A stretch of DNA of 64,000 nt, from the NCBI GenBank assembly GCA_029378245.1, contig JARKIF010000002.1, forward strand, positions 2,542,001-2,606,000, in the 5' to 3' direction. Shown piece by piece: positions 45,991 to 56,117 of the stretch (positions are counted from its first letter, which is position 1; each line of letters opens with the position of its first letter). The position numbers and the translations under genes were made by a program. The notes under the pieces were generated by a model. It saw only the letters and a program-made list of their open reading frames with translations. It had not been told where the DNA came from and made no database searches. Source of the DNA: Roridomyces roridus. Lineage: Eukaryota > Basidiomycota > Agaricomycetes > Agaricales > Mycenaceae.

Positions 45991-47744
45991 TCATGAAGCT
46001 GACCGTGGCCGATGAAACTTGTCGAACAATCCAGTCATGATGGGTGATCTGGGTTGTTCGGACGGTGGTGGGGCGGTGATGCTGGTCTGCGTAGGAGAAG
46101 AGGTATGCAGATAAGAATTGCGTCCCGGTCGAGTGAGTTTATTCGGCGCGGGAGGAGGAGGCGTAGCTAGTACGCCGACGATGAGGCCGCCAGAAACCCA
46201 GGATCAATCACTTTTTCCGACCTTTTTGTCTTCTTTACGTTTGCGTTCGGCCTCCTCCCTCTTCTTCTGCTCCTTCTTACTCTCTTTCTTGGGTTCCACA
46301 ATGGGCGGTGGAGGCGGCGGGGTGGAAGGTGTCTTGACCTTTGGCTGAAGCTCGACCATGGCTATCTTGCTTAAATGGACCGAAATGTCTTGTGGAGGTT
46401 TATACTTGTCCTTTGCGGGGTCGACATCATCCAGATTGATACGTTTGGGCCCTTTAGGAACTTGAGTGTCGTAAAGAACGTATTGGTGCAGCGCCTCCAG
46501 CTCTGAAGCAACCGTCAAGGGACAAGAAGATCAGGGTAACTATCGACTTGCCTGCTTTGTGTCGTATTCGCTTGGTTTCCTCCACTACCTGGAGTACCTT
46601 GGGAACCTGGGCCGCGCTGTCTGACAGGATGGTCACGAATAACATGGCATCATCCTGCTGAGATCAGTGGCAGGATTAACACGGATCGAGTAACTCGCCT
46701 GGAATAAATTGGCACAATATTGACCATAGTCTTCCACACTTCCTTCTTCCTCGACAGCGACCTCGTTGAACAGACCACGGACAGCCTGCATCTCAGCAAT
46801 GCGATCGATGCCCAACTTTTTCGGAGGCCTTGGTGCCAGTGGGGGCGTTGGTGTAGGCAGCGTCGATGATGGGGACATCGGCACGTTGGGATCTGACGCT
46901 TGTGGGGACACGGGGGACATTGGGCCAGAGGAAAATTGCGCGTGAGCGAGTTCGTTTGCATCATTGAAAGTCATCAAGCTTGTCAGTAAGACAATCTCGA
47001 GGCCTGGGTTGTATAAGTTCTTGCCATGACCTGAATGGCAGTCCCTACCTTTACGATCTTCAATGTCGAAGCGATTCAGATTATAATCCAGAATTTGGAT
47101 GCATGTCGTTTTTAGTCGGCCGCTCGGTTCTTTGGTGACTGCGACCAGAACAGGTGGATCAGGTTTTCGGAGCATAAAGCACCTATACAAGTCAGCGACG
47201 TAGCAAAGCACGCATGGTTAGCGTACTCTTCCCGCTTCCATTCAAATTCGTGTCTACATGCATACTCGTCAGACACCATAAATGTCGAAGACCAAGAACC
47301 CACTCTTCAAATTTAAAACTCCATCGAAATGTAAGCGTTCCTTGGCACAAATAAGTCTCGAGTGCACCATGAAAACGAAGGAATATGTACCGGTATTCTT
47401 CAATTCGACCACAGAAGTCGGATTCACGAGTTCAATCACTTTCAGCTTCGACTTCGCAGAGGGAGCTGTAGCAGTAGCAAGGAGAGCCTCGGACAATGGG
47501 TCTAGAAGTTATATGAGTGCAGTCCAGTCATGGCTCAGAGACAAAGAGACGCGCCATAGAGCTCCATCCGATACACTGGCCCAGGTACTGCAAGAGGGCA
47601 ATAAGCGCCGGGAAAGATGGAAACAGGGGCAGGCGCACTTCGCTGCTTTCTGTAATGGGCGCGGCCGGTCGTGTCCACGAGATCCACGACATTCTCAGCC
47701 GTGGGCGTCACTACCAGGGTGAAGAGGTTGTTGTCCAGGCTCAT
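45991..47744 (-). CDS. Conserved fungal protein, possible tubby-like/LURP-type fold
   Basis: No assigned function. Exons (minus): 47639..47744, 47555..47587, 47391..47501, 47304..47340, 47227..47253, 47049..47182, 46699..47003, 46552..46654, 46212..46502 and 45991..46166 give 440 residues in frame. The N-terminal half is beta-rich and ordered like a barrel domain: SLDNNLFTLVVTPTAENVVD, NTGTLTFRWSFKFEEHEFEW, KREECFMLRKPDPPVLVAVT and IQILDYNLNRFDIEDRKG. A Pro-rich linker, a helical EMQAVRGLFNEVAVEEEG segment and a Lys/Glu coiled coil follow. The end is PRSPIMTGLFDKFHRPRSAS. Three introns (46503..46551, 46655..46698, 47502..47554) start with GC. It is convergent with MED14, stops 87 bp apart. 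The fold assignment is a guess from strand pattern. Confidence 0.72.
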
Positions 47745-47899
47745 CGTCGTGTCAAGCAGAACATGTCCGTTCAATTATAGCAGCTGCGGCGGCTGTGCGC
47801 CGCTGATGCACTGCACGGTTCGTGTGCGGACTCTTTTCTCCGCATTGATTGTTGCTCTAAAATTCCGCAGTAGAGGATACACGCTACATACACCTACAA

Positions 47900-49649
47900 C
47901 TAGTCGGACAACACAATCACCTCCGGGCGATCTAGCACAGATAATATAGACATTGCACGCGACACCTCGTCTTCTCGCGAATCATCGAAAAAGTTCACCT
48001 CGCCAGACTTGGGAACCAACTTGCGAGGAGGTGCCGGTTTGGGAGGCGCCTCCTCGCAGCTATCGGGTTCGAAGAAATCGCTGCTGTCGATGACGGCCAC
48101 CGTGTGTAACTTCTTGGGAGCGCCAAGGACAGATCGTTTCGAACCCGACGGTTTAGCACGCTTCCGTGGGGACGGCCCAGGGTCGAGAAGAGTAGGGGAA
48201 ACTTTCCGAGGCCGCCCTCGTATGCGCGGAGAAGGTGCCTCGCTTTCAGACGAGGAACTGACGTCGAGATCGAAAAATTCTCCTTCTGATGATTCCACCA
48301 GCGGTCGAGATGTGACGGTCTCTTTCCCCTTGCCTTTTGCCTTGGCCGTGACAGGAGAGGCTTTACGTGGTCGTCCTCGTTTACGCGAAGGACTATCTGA
48401 AGAGGAGCTGACATCGAGATCAAATACTTCTCCTTCAGAGGACTGCGATTTCCGTCGGCTCTGTTTGGACAGTGTTCCAGTTGCCCTCACTTCGGGATCG
48501 ATGTCAGAGAGGAAGAGTGCGTCATCGTCCCCTTCGAGTTGGACAGTTCCGCCTGCGGAGCGCCGATACATCCCTCGGACAATGTCGCCCCATAGAACAT
48601 AGGTCCGGCAAGATTTGCAAACACCGCCGCGGGGAATCATGCCTGTGTGGGATGCAAGAAAGTCTCGCGAGAGACACGAGATGTGGGATACTGCCGTGCA
48701 GCCTGCGAGGGTTAGCCTATCATTGGAATGAGCCATGGACCGCTCACCAGAAGTCGGACAGAGTGTTGTCTTCAAATGATCCTGGAATATGAATCAACAA
48801 GGCAAGTTTGCAAGCAACATGAACGCACAGTGCCAAAGTCGAGCACATCTTGCTTGCAAACTGAACAAGATGGCCGCCGATTGGAGGTCAGAACGGCTAT
48901 GTTCTTGGCCAGATACCCGGATGTGAAATGTCCGTCATCGACGCTGATTGGACCCTGCCTGCCGGACCCGTACTGGCCTGAGTTGCCCGCAACACCTTCT
49001 AGTTCGACTGCACACGTGAGCCCATGGGGAAGGGCAGTAACTGATTTGTCGTTTGCGTCGTTCCATCCTTTCACAGCAAGATCGGTGAAGAGTTTGACGT
49101 GCAACGGCCATGTGCTCCAAGGATGTGTGGATAGCATGACACGCACAGCACGGATGTTGGTGTTTACGGTGTTGGACTTTGGGAGTAACGCTTTTCCGTC
49201 GGCGTCGCGTAAAAATCGACTGAGGTTTACGTGCTGCCACGCCCATTCGAATTGCAAGGCGGCCTAGGACGGAGATTAGAAGGAATCGGGGACGCGAATG
49301 CTACGCACGAGTTTGGAAGGGAAGCCATAGACGATCATCTGCATTACCCAGGGGCGTCGAGACTTGGTCTTGTGTGCCCCTACGATCTTTCAGTAGGGGA
49401 ACAAAGGACCGCGGATCGCGTTTTACCCTGTGTAAGTTCGCCATTATGCTGGCTAGAGGGAGAAATGAGGACAAGACGCGTGAACAAGGCCAGAACAGAC
49501 CGTATTCGCCTCGGAGGGTTGGGTGTGCTGCCGATGTAGGTTGCCGAGGAGGTGGGCTTTTGTATGGACTTGAGCAGGTAGCAAGCGTAAAAACGGGGGA
49601 AAGAATGTGAAACCAGAGATGACCGTGCTGTACGTGGTCGAGGAGACAT
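47900..49649 (-). CDS. SLX1: Structure-specific endonuclease subunit Slx1
   Basis: GIY-YIG nuclease that, with Slx4, resolves branched DNA such as Holliday junctions and stalled forks. Exons (minus): 49501..49649, 49427..49452, 49309..49379, 48829..49263, 48748..48781 and 47900..48702 give 505 residues. GIY-YIG core: [29 protein letters not shown], then [20 protein letters not shown] and FEWAWQH. The RING-like zinc domain has [27 protein letters not shown] and [14 protein letters not shown]. Unusually, the C-terminal 200 residues hold two copies of a module made of FDLDVSSSS plus an AT-hook (KRGRPRK and RIRGRPRK). The last residues, EVIVLSD, look like a SUMO-interacting motif. Most Slx1 proteins end soon after the zinc domain. 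Confidence 0.9.
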
Positions 49650-49777
49650 GTAGATGACCGTGAAGTGACTAGCGCAGTACGCGGTCCGGTCGATGGGAAG
49701 TAGGTTGATTGGTCCTCAGTTGATGGACAGCTTTACCCGCAGAAGGCTTCGGAAGCGTCAAGATAGCAGCGGAAGTC

Positions 49778-49782
49778 AGGTC
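49778..49782. repeat. Target-site duplication of the copia element (left)
   Basis: AGGTC immediately before the LTR end TGTCAG; the same five bases follow the other LTR at 56393..56397. Confidence 0.85.
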
Positions 49783-50574
49783 TGTCAGAAGCTAGATAGT
49801 GCGGCAATGCGCAGACCCTCAGTCGTTGTAAGAGACAAAAGACTGATATATTAAGTACCTAGATAGCGCGGCAATGCGCAGACTACATAGACACTCGTAA
49901 GTATGCTAGATACATAAGAAAGAGATAAAGGCACGTACCCCTCAGTCGTCGTAAGAGACAAAAGACTGAGGGACACGTGTCGATGGCGTGGACGTGGGTA
50001 AGGAAGTGGAGAAGCCGGGTGTGAAGGAGGATGTAACAAGTGCGGCAACACACTCACTGGATGTATATCAAACCACGACAGATGCGGCGCACTCGTGACG
50101 TCGCTGATCACAGTGTGCCGCACCTGTCGATTTTGTGTTGATCGCCAAGACCGTTCACTGTGGATTATGTATCCTTCATTCACAGACGAAAAAGGGGGGG
50201 GAGAAGACTGATTTTTTTTGCCAGAGAGTGTGTCTTCACTAACCTAACCTAACAGATTCTAACCGCCACTCACGGCGGATTCCGAGGTCTTCACGCATTG
50301 ATGAAAAGGGGGGGGAGAGGACTGATTTATTGCCAAACAGTGTGTCTCCACTAACCTATCCCAACCTATCCCTAACCTCATTGTGGGCAACTCAGAAAGT
50401 CTCGGCCATCAGTCAATCATCGACAGATGCGGCACACTGTGATCTTGCCGTCATCGAGTGTGCCGCATCTGCGAGGATTTGGTCACGAGTTGGTAGCCAT
50501 CCAGTGTGTGTGTGGCCGCATCTGTTCAATCCCGGGTGTGAAGGCCCGGGGCGGATGATAATCAACTTTTGACA
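49783..50574 (-). repeat. 3' LTR of the copia element (interrupted by a MITE)
   Basis: Matches the LTR at 56118..56392 in two parts: 49783..50026 and about 50545..50574. Ends are TG..CA. Inside, CTAGATAGCGCGGCAATGCG and CCTCAGTCG..AGAGACAAAAG are each present twice, giving the LTR an internal tandem structure. Confidence 0.88.
50029..50532. mobile_element. MITE-like element inside the LTR
   Basis: About 504 bp absent from the partner LTR. Its two ends are imperfect inverted repeats of about 35 bp: the left begins GGATGTAACAAGTGCGGC and, read inverted, the right begins GGATTGAACAGATGCGGC; both arms end in CACTGGATG. It is flanked by a 12-bp direct repeat CGGGTGTGAAGG (50016..50027 and 50533..50544). 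Inside are two hairpins built on CAGATGCGGC..ACT (about 50079..50128 and 50423..50472). Two diverged copies of a block run from a poly-G stretch to CACTAACCT (about 50190-50250 and 50303-50370). There is no coding capacity. The long target duplication is closest to what Mutator-like elements make; this is inference. Confidence 0.8.
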
Positions 50575-51274
50575 CCCCCACTCGACCCCGGCCGTAACCC
50601 CATAGCACGACAGAATTTGATATGTTTATCGTGCGGAAGTGCTTTGGTGAAAATGTCAGCCACCATTTCATTTGTGGGATACCACAAGACGATTGCTTCA
50701 CCCGTTGCGACGAGACCATCGCGAACATAGTGATATTTGCGCTGAATATGCTTTGTTCTAGCGCGGAATTGAGGATCCTTGGTGAGGATGATAGCAGCTC
50801 GATTGTCACAGCGAAGTTCTGTGGGATTTTCCTGCTTGTGTCCAATCTCCTCGAAGAAGGAGCGCAACCATGCAAGATGTTGACCTGCATTTGCAAGACC
50901 AATGTATTCACTCTCTGTGGAGGACATGGCAACCATGCTTTGGCGTCGACTGGACCATGAGATGGCACCGTTGTTGGAGATGAACACAAATCCAGAGGTG
51001 GATTTGGATGTATCTGAATCTCCATTCCAGTCAGCATCAGAATAGCCGTGGAAATGCATGTCTAAACCAACAGCAGACCCGTCGTAGTGTAAAACCCAGT
51101 CTCGTGTGCCCTTGAGATATCGCAGGGCACGTTTGAGAAGAGCCCAGTGACAAGCTTTTGGGTTTGCACTATAGCGTCCAACCATCCCAGTGATATGTGC
51201 AAGGTCAGAACGGGTTCCAAGCATTGCCCACATGAGCATGCCTACCACACTTTGATATGAGAGGACAGGACCAT
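50562..51274 (-). pseudogene. copia RNase H fragment
   Basis: Open frame that carries the end of pol: SVVGMLMWAMLGTRSDLAHI, FHGYSDADWNGDSDTSKSTS, SSTESEYIGLANAGQHLAWL, CDNRAAIILTKDPQFRARTK and EMVADIFTKALP. The catalytic Asp and Glu residues of RNase H are visible (SDADW, STESEY, CDNRAA). The natural stop lies a few codons inside the LTR. The N-terminal side is cut by the solo LTR at 51275..51857. Confidence 0.85.
50575..50585 (-). other. Polypurine tract of the copia element
   Basis: On the minus strand the bases next to the 3' LTR read GAGTGGGGG, purine-only, just before TGTCAAAAG; the expected place for plus-strand priming. Confidence 0.6.
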
Positions 51275-51857
51275 TGTGTCAACGACAGCGCCTAGGCCGA
51301 CATGCCGGTGATCGGATCACGCTCGGATCACGCTCGGTAACGCGGCCGGGTACGACAGGAAGGTGACGGTGATTCGGACACGACCAGGGATGGGATGATG
51401 TAGTCAAGCACCAGACAAAATGAGTGTGATCTGCAATGCAAGAGGCCAGACGCAAGGCCTCAGGCTGCAGGGTCGTCGAGCACAGGGGAACTAGTAGTGC
51501 AGGTGCGAGACCAGTAGTCGTGTCGAATATGTGAATGAAGACCAAGTCGAATACTGAGATGTCGGGTTCTAAGACGAGAGGGGGGAACCGGCAAGCCAGA
51601 GTATCGCTGGAGAATAGACGAGGTAGAATCTACTGTACAGGAGATTCTACCCAACATTATATAGTACCCTCGTCAGGAGTTCGCTCCTGTGTGATCGGAC
51701 CCTGTCCCTTAATATCCTCCTGACTCAATAGAGTCCTGGTGGAGCCACCCCTGTGGCCCTGTGTGTAACCACAATCGTCCTCTCCTAATATGCATCATGA
51801 TCCCTTGCCGAGGGATCACTGGTTGACATGTGTTTCCCCCCTCGTCGGGTTCCAACA
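51275..51857. mobile_element. Solo LTR A in the reverse-transcriptase region, without target duplication
   Basis: 583 bp with TG..CA ends (TGTGTCAACG at the left, TTCCAACA at the right). Flanks do not match (left ends GACCAT, right starts CTGCGCG). On either side, pol sequence does not join: the frame leaves after VDDLLLAGTSRQ and resumes at SVVGMLMWAM, so roughly 90 codons normally found between these points are missing. This suggests LTR-LTR recombination or a deletion that removed one flank with part of pol. No internal coding sequence. Confidence 0.7.
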
Positions 51858-53359
51858 CTGCGCGATGGGTTCTACTGGCGTGAAGTACCAGCAAGAAGGA
51901 GATCATCAACGTAGACAACTAAGAAGCAGAGCTGTTTGCCTTCTTTGTAGACGTAGAGGCAGGTTTCAGAGGAACAGCGAGTAAAATTCATCTGGCGAAG
52001 AGTTTTGTCCAGAGTCCGGTTCCAGGCACGTCCAGACTGGTGTAAACCATATACAGAACGATTTAGCTTCCAGCAGTAACCCGAGGTGATTGAGATGCAG
52101 GATGGAGGCATCATGTAGACATCCTCTTCAAGCTCACCGTTGAGATAGGCGGTTGAAACATCCATTTGATCAAGCTCCAAGTCATACTTAGCTGCTAGTG
52201 CACAAATGATGCGAATAGATTCCAAATTTGCCACAGGGGCAAAAACCTCTTGGTAATCTATGCCTGCACGCTGAGTGAAGCCTCGAGCAACAATTCGAAC
52301 TTTGTAGCGCTCAATCTCTCCAGCCGCATTGAATTTGACTTTCAACACTGGCTTAGATGTTATTGGGGTGACACCTTCTGGAATGGAAACCAATTCATAG
52401 ACTTTGTTTGCAATGAAGCTCGCTAGTTCTTCATCCAGTCCAGCCTGCCATTTATCCGCATCAGGTCCATTCATCGCCTCATCCCAGCTTTTGGGGATGT
52501 GGGAATCAACACCATCACGAGCTAAGCCAGCAAAGAACTCTATGTCTTCAGGATCAACCACAACATATGTTCCGTCCTCTTCCTCAATCAATTCAAGATG
52601 TTGGGGCTGAGGTGGAGTAGAGGGAGACTGAGCATCTGTTTCCTGTTCTGGGGTTGATGCTGGTTTGGACCGAAGTTGCTGTGGCTTTGCAGCTGCTTGC
52701 TCATAGACGGCATTTGGGTGAGTAGCCGCAGTGCGCTCTCGACTTGTACGTCTGGGAAGTAACTGAGGGACATCTGGCAGAGAAGGTTGTGGTCTAGGAT
52801 GAGTTTCTGAGCTTGGAGGATCAAGTCGTACACCACCAACTCGGCACAATGGTGGCCCGGATGGTGCAGAGATTGATTCCTGTTTCACGGACTGAGAATC
52901 TGAAGCCCCCACTGGGGAAGAAGTCTGAGATACCCCCACTGAGATTGATGATTGCATATTTCCTGGAGCTACAGGAATTTCGACAATTTCATCAGAATCA
53001 TCAGTGTCAAAGTAAGGGGTGTTACTTTGTTTGAGACCCTGGGCAAAGGTCTCGAAATCTGCTGTATGCTGCAGGCGTGGTTCAGAGGGATCTTGAACTT
53101 CCTGAGGAGCAGGTGAGCTCTCATTGAATTTGACATGTCTAGCAGTGATAATTTTTCCGCTGTCAAGATCCAAGAGATCATATGCGGCTTTTCCTTCATG
53201 ATATGCAATGAAGACGGTACGCTTGGCATGATTTGCGTTTCTTCTTTGGGATAAGAGGATAGGCTGGGCAACCAAATGGATGCATGTGATTGATATTCAC
53301 AGGACGATCATAGGCACTTTCATAGGGAGTTTTCCCATTCTGTGCACTGGCAGGAGAAC
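51858..53359 (-). pseudogene. copia integrase C-terminus and reverse transcriptase fragment
   Basis: Starts with the integrase tail (SAQNGKTPYESAYDRPVNIN, HMHPFGCPAYPLIPK), then a frame change, then AYDLLDLDSGKIITARHVKF. A long Pro/Ser spacer follows. The reverse transcriptase palm reads SWDEAMNGPDADKWQAGLDE, LVSIPEGVTPITSKPVLKVK and YKVRIVARGFTQRAGIDYQE, then LDQMDVSTAYLNGELEEDVY and SVYGLHQSGRAWNRTLDKTL. The catalytic YVDD is present in VVYVDDLLLAG. It is interrupted on both sides by solo LTRs and shifts frame near 53270. Confidence 0.85.
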
Positions 53360-53945
53360 TGTTACGTCCCGTTCCATTCTCACCAACTCCGGACCAATTT
53401 TGACCCAACTCCGGTTCCGGCTCCAACAATCTCGGATCAATCTTGACCGGACTCCGGTCCTCGTTCGGACTTTTGTCCTTCTTCAATTTCATTCCATCCT
53501 TCACCCACTCGACCTTACTCCGGTGTAGATATTCACTCCGGTACCTCCGGTTTCTCCGGGGTATCCACCTCCACTCCGGGGTCCGAGTTTTTTACCTTGT
53601 CACTTTCTCCATATTCATCTGAGTACACATCAGTGGGCATTTAGTATATAAACCTCTGTACAAGCGCCATGTAACTCAGTTGGAATATTAACGTTCCTGG
53701 TCTAATCGACCTTGGCTGCTCCGAGCCCTCCTCTCCTCCTTTAGCGTCTCGTCCGGATTGCTTCCCTTGGAAGTAGCGTAGGGAACCCGGTCACCCTGGG
53801 TCTTTGTGGTGTCACCGGTTGGACTCCATCTCCCTCCTCCGACTTTTCGTCCCTCTCCGGAGTCCTTCGTCCCGGAGTTCCGGTCATTCTTACTCCGGTC
53901 GTCCTTATCCGGGATTCCAGTCAGCCTCGGATCCGGCACCTAACA
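53360..53945. mobile_element. Solo LTR B in the integrase region
   Basis: 586 bp with TG..CA ends (TGTTACGTCC and CCTAACA), flanked by perfect 5-bp duplications AGAAC (53355..53359 and 53946..53950). It splits the integrase reading frame between YTVAR and SSPASAQNGKTP. Its body carries many scattered CTCCGG/CCGGAG motifs (about 53390-53600 and 53820-53910). The sequence differs from both the host copia LTR and solo LTR A, so it comes from another family. Confidence 0.88.
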
Positions 53946-55973
53946 AGAACGAGCAACAGTGTAGACAGCATGAGACATTGCAAGGTCCCAATATTTTCGT
54001 GGGAGATGGGAAGCAGCTAGATTGGTAATAGAGCGAGTAACAAGAGTTTGATTCATTCGCTCAGCCATGCCGTTCTGCTCTTCTGTGTATGGGGCAGTGG
54101 TTTCATGTATGATACCACGTTGACGAAAATCATCCTCCATTTCTTTCGATGTAAATTCGCCCCCACCATCAGTTCTAGTGAAACGGTTCCATCCAGCACA
54201 GAATTCCCAGTGTCCTATGTGTGTTTGAAAATGCCGCTCTACAAAGTGACGCCACTCCTTGAGTTTTTTATAAACTTGGGACTTCTTGCGAGCAAAGAGA
54301 ACCCAGGGCAATGATGTAGCATGGTCCACAATCACAATCCAATAGTGATAGCCGTTCACACTTTGGGGACTGACAGGTCCTCCGACATCTGTTGAAATAA
54401 TATCTAGAGGTCCACGTGCAACAGTTCTGCTACGCTCAAAAGGCAATTTCTTCATTTTCCCCAAAGCACAAGGTTCGCAAAATTCTGGGACCCCTGTGAG
54501 TGAAGTGATTCCTGGTAGTTGACGACTTCGAAACATATGACGAAGGCTCTCGAAATTTGTATGCCCTAATCTCCTATGCAAGTCATTGATGTCTATGGCA
54601 TGCAGCGCCCTTGGGTCAGTTCCGAGGGGCTCACACTGTACACGGTAGAGACCATGCTTATGTGTGGCTTCCAGGGCAATGTCCTTGGTCTCATCATGCT
54701 CAACAGTGCAGTGGTTTCCTACAAAATGAGAGCCAAGTTTCTTTGCAGCCAGTTGGTGGACTGAAATCAGAGTAACTGTGAATGCTGGGACCAAAAGTGC
54801 ATTTTCAATTGAAAGTTCAACCATTCCACGTTTGGTTTTGCAGGATAGACGCATGGTACCTGTTGCAATAGCTTCGCATGAAGAATTATCACCAAGGCGT
54901 ACATTTCTTGGAGGATCAAGACGGCGTAGAGAGGACATGTCGAAGTATTTCACATTCCCAGTCATTGTGCAGGAAGCACCAGAGTCAATGAGAACATAAC
55001 GGCGGCCAGTAGAGTCCTTGACCTGAAGATGGCCATTTGAGTCACGTGCAACATAAGCAGAAATCTTCTTGTATAGAGCAGAGGAAACATAAGCTACGTT
55101 TGCTTCATTGTCTGAATCCGATTCCCCATCATTTGCTGGATTAGCCTGCTCATCCCTGGCTTTAGCCTTGCTCTTCCCACGCTTCTGTTTGCCCTGTTCC
55201 TTTCGATTCCTCTCTGCTGCCTTGATAGCATGGCAATCGGCTGTGTTATGTGTGTTTGATTTGTGGAACACACAGTAACGTTCCGAGGCTGCATTGGCTT
55301 TAGCAGAGGTGGTGTCTGAATCACTAGAATTTTCCTCGATGGGATCTGCGTGGGCTAGAAGCTTGGTTTCAACATCATCCAGAGCCAGTTTGGCTCCAGC
55401 AGCTACAGAGCCAGTGATAGAGGATTTGAGAGCTTTGAAAGTCACAGTGTCTGGAAGAGTGAGGAGAAGCTGTAAAGGCTGCAAGTCTGCATCCAAGGAG
55501 TATCCAAGGGAGTCAAGCCGGTCGAGCATGTTTCTGAACCGCTCGAGGTGCTTGTCCATGACCGTTAGAGTCACATTGTCCTGTCCCTCCTCCAAATGAA
55601 GTTTCAACTTCTGCAGCTGTAAAAGTGTGCTGAAAGCTATCTCTGTTTTGTTTGCTTTGGAAAAATCCCCCTTGAGAGCATCCCACAGAGCTTTGGACGC
55701 TGTATGGGTCTTGTACTTTGGGATGAGGGATTTGGCTAGACGAAGACGGATATGACCAAGGGCACGACTGTCCCTCTCCTCGAAGGTGTCACGGAGCGGG
55801 ACTGTGAGAGTAGTGCTAGCAGTACTGGCAGTGGCAGCAGCAGCAGGGGGTTGGCCATGTTGTACAACAGACCATAAGCCCTTCTCGCGGAGCTCCGACT
55901 CTACCTGGATTTCCCAGTCAGGCCAGTCACGCGCGGTGCGGAGCGCCGTCTGATCCTTATCACCGGAAGCCAT
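53940..55973 (-). pseudogene. copia gag-protease-integrase fragment
   Basis: Open frame from MASGDKDQTALRTARDWPDW. Gag (UBN2-type) has LAKSLIPKYKTHTASKALWD and LQLQKLKLHLEEGQDNVTLT, with a variant zinc knuckle CVFHKSNTHNTADC in which His takes the place of the second Cys. The protease motif is VLIDSGASCTM. The integrase zinc-binding HHCC is in DLHRRLGHTNFESLRH and FCEPCALGK. The integrase core shows TDVGGPV, TDGGGEFTSKEM and the Glu in YTEEQNGMAERMN. The frame ends in solo LTR B. Confidence 0.88.
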
Positions 55974-56102
55974 GATAGTTATCGATAAGAGTGCGAGTAG
56001 GTGTGTAGGATGTGGGGGAGAGGGAGTAGTGTGTCCTGCGAGGAGCACTTGAGTCTTGAAAGCCTGAGGGTGCTTGAGAGGTAGTCCGGCAGCTAGAAAG
56101 CA

Positions 56103-56117
56103 CCGGGGCCCATAACC
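56103..56117 (-). other. Primer-binding site, half-tRNA initiator-Met type
   Basis: Directly inside the 5' LTR the minus strand reads GGTTATGGGCCCCGG. The first 12 bases are complementary to an initiator-tRNA anticodon stem-loop (GGGCCCATAACC with the CAT anticodon), the primer used by Drosophila copia and some fungal copia elements, rather than to a tRNA 3' end. Confidence 0.7.

Noticed and set aside
50235..50255. CTAACCTAACCTAAC run resembling telomeric repeats
   Set aside because: The unit is five bases and imperfect, it is repeated with changes at about 50350, and it sits inside the MITE-like element rather than at a chromosome end.
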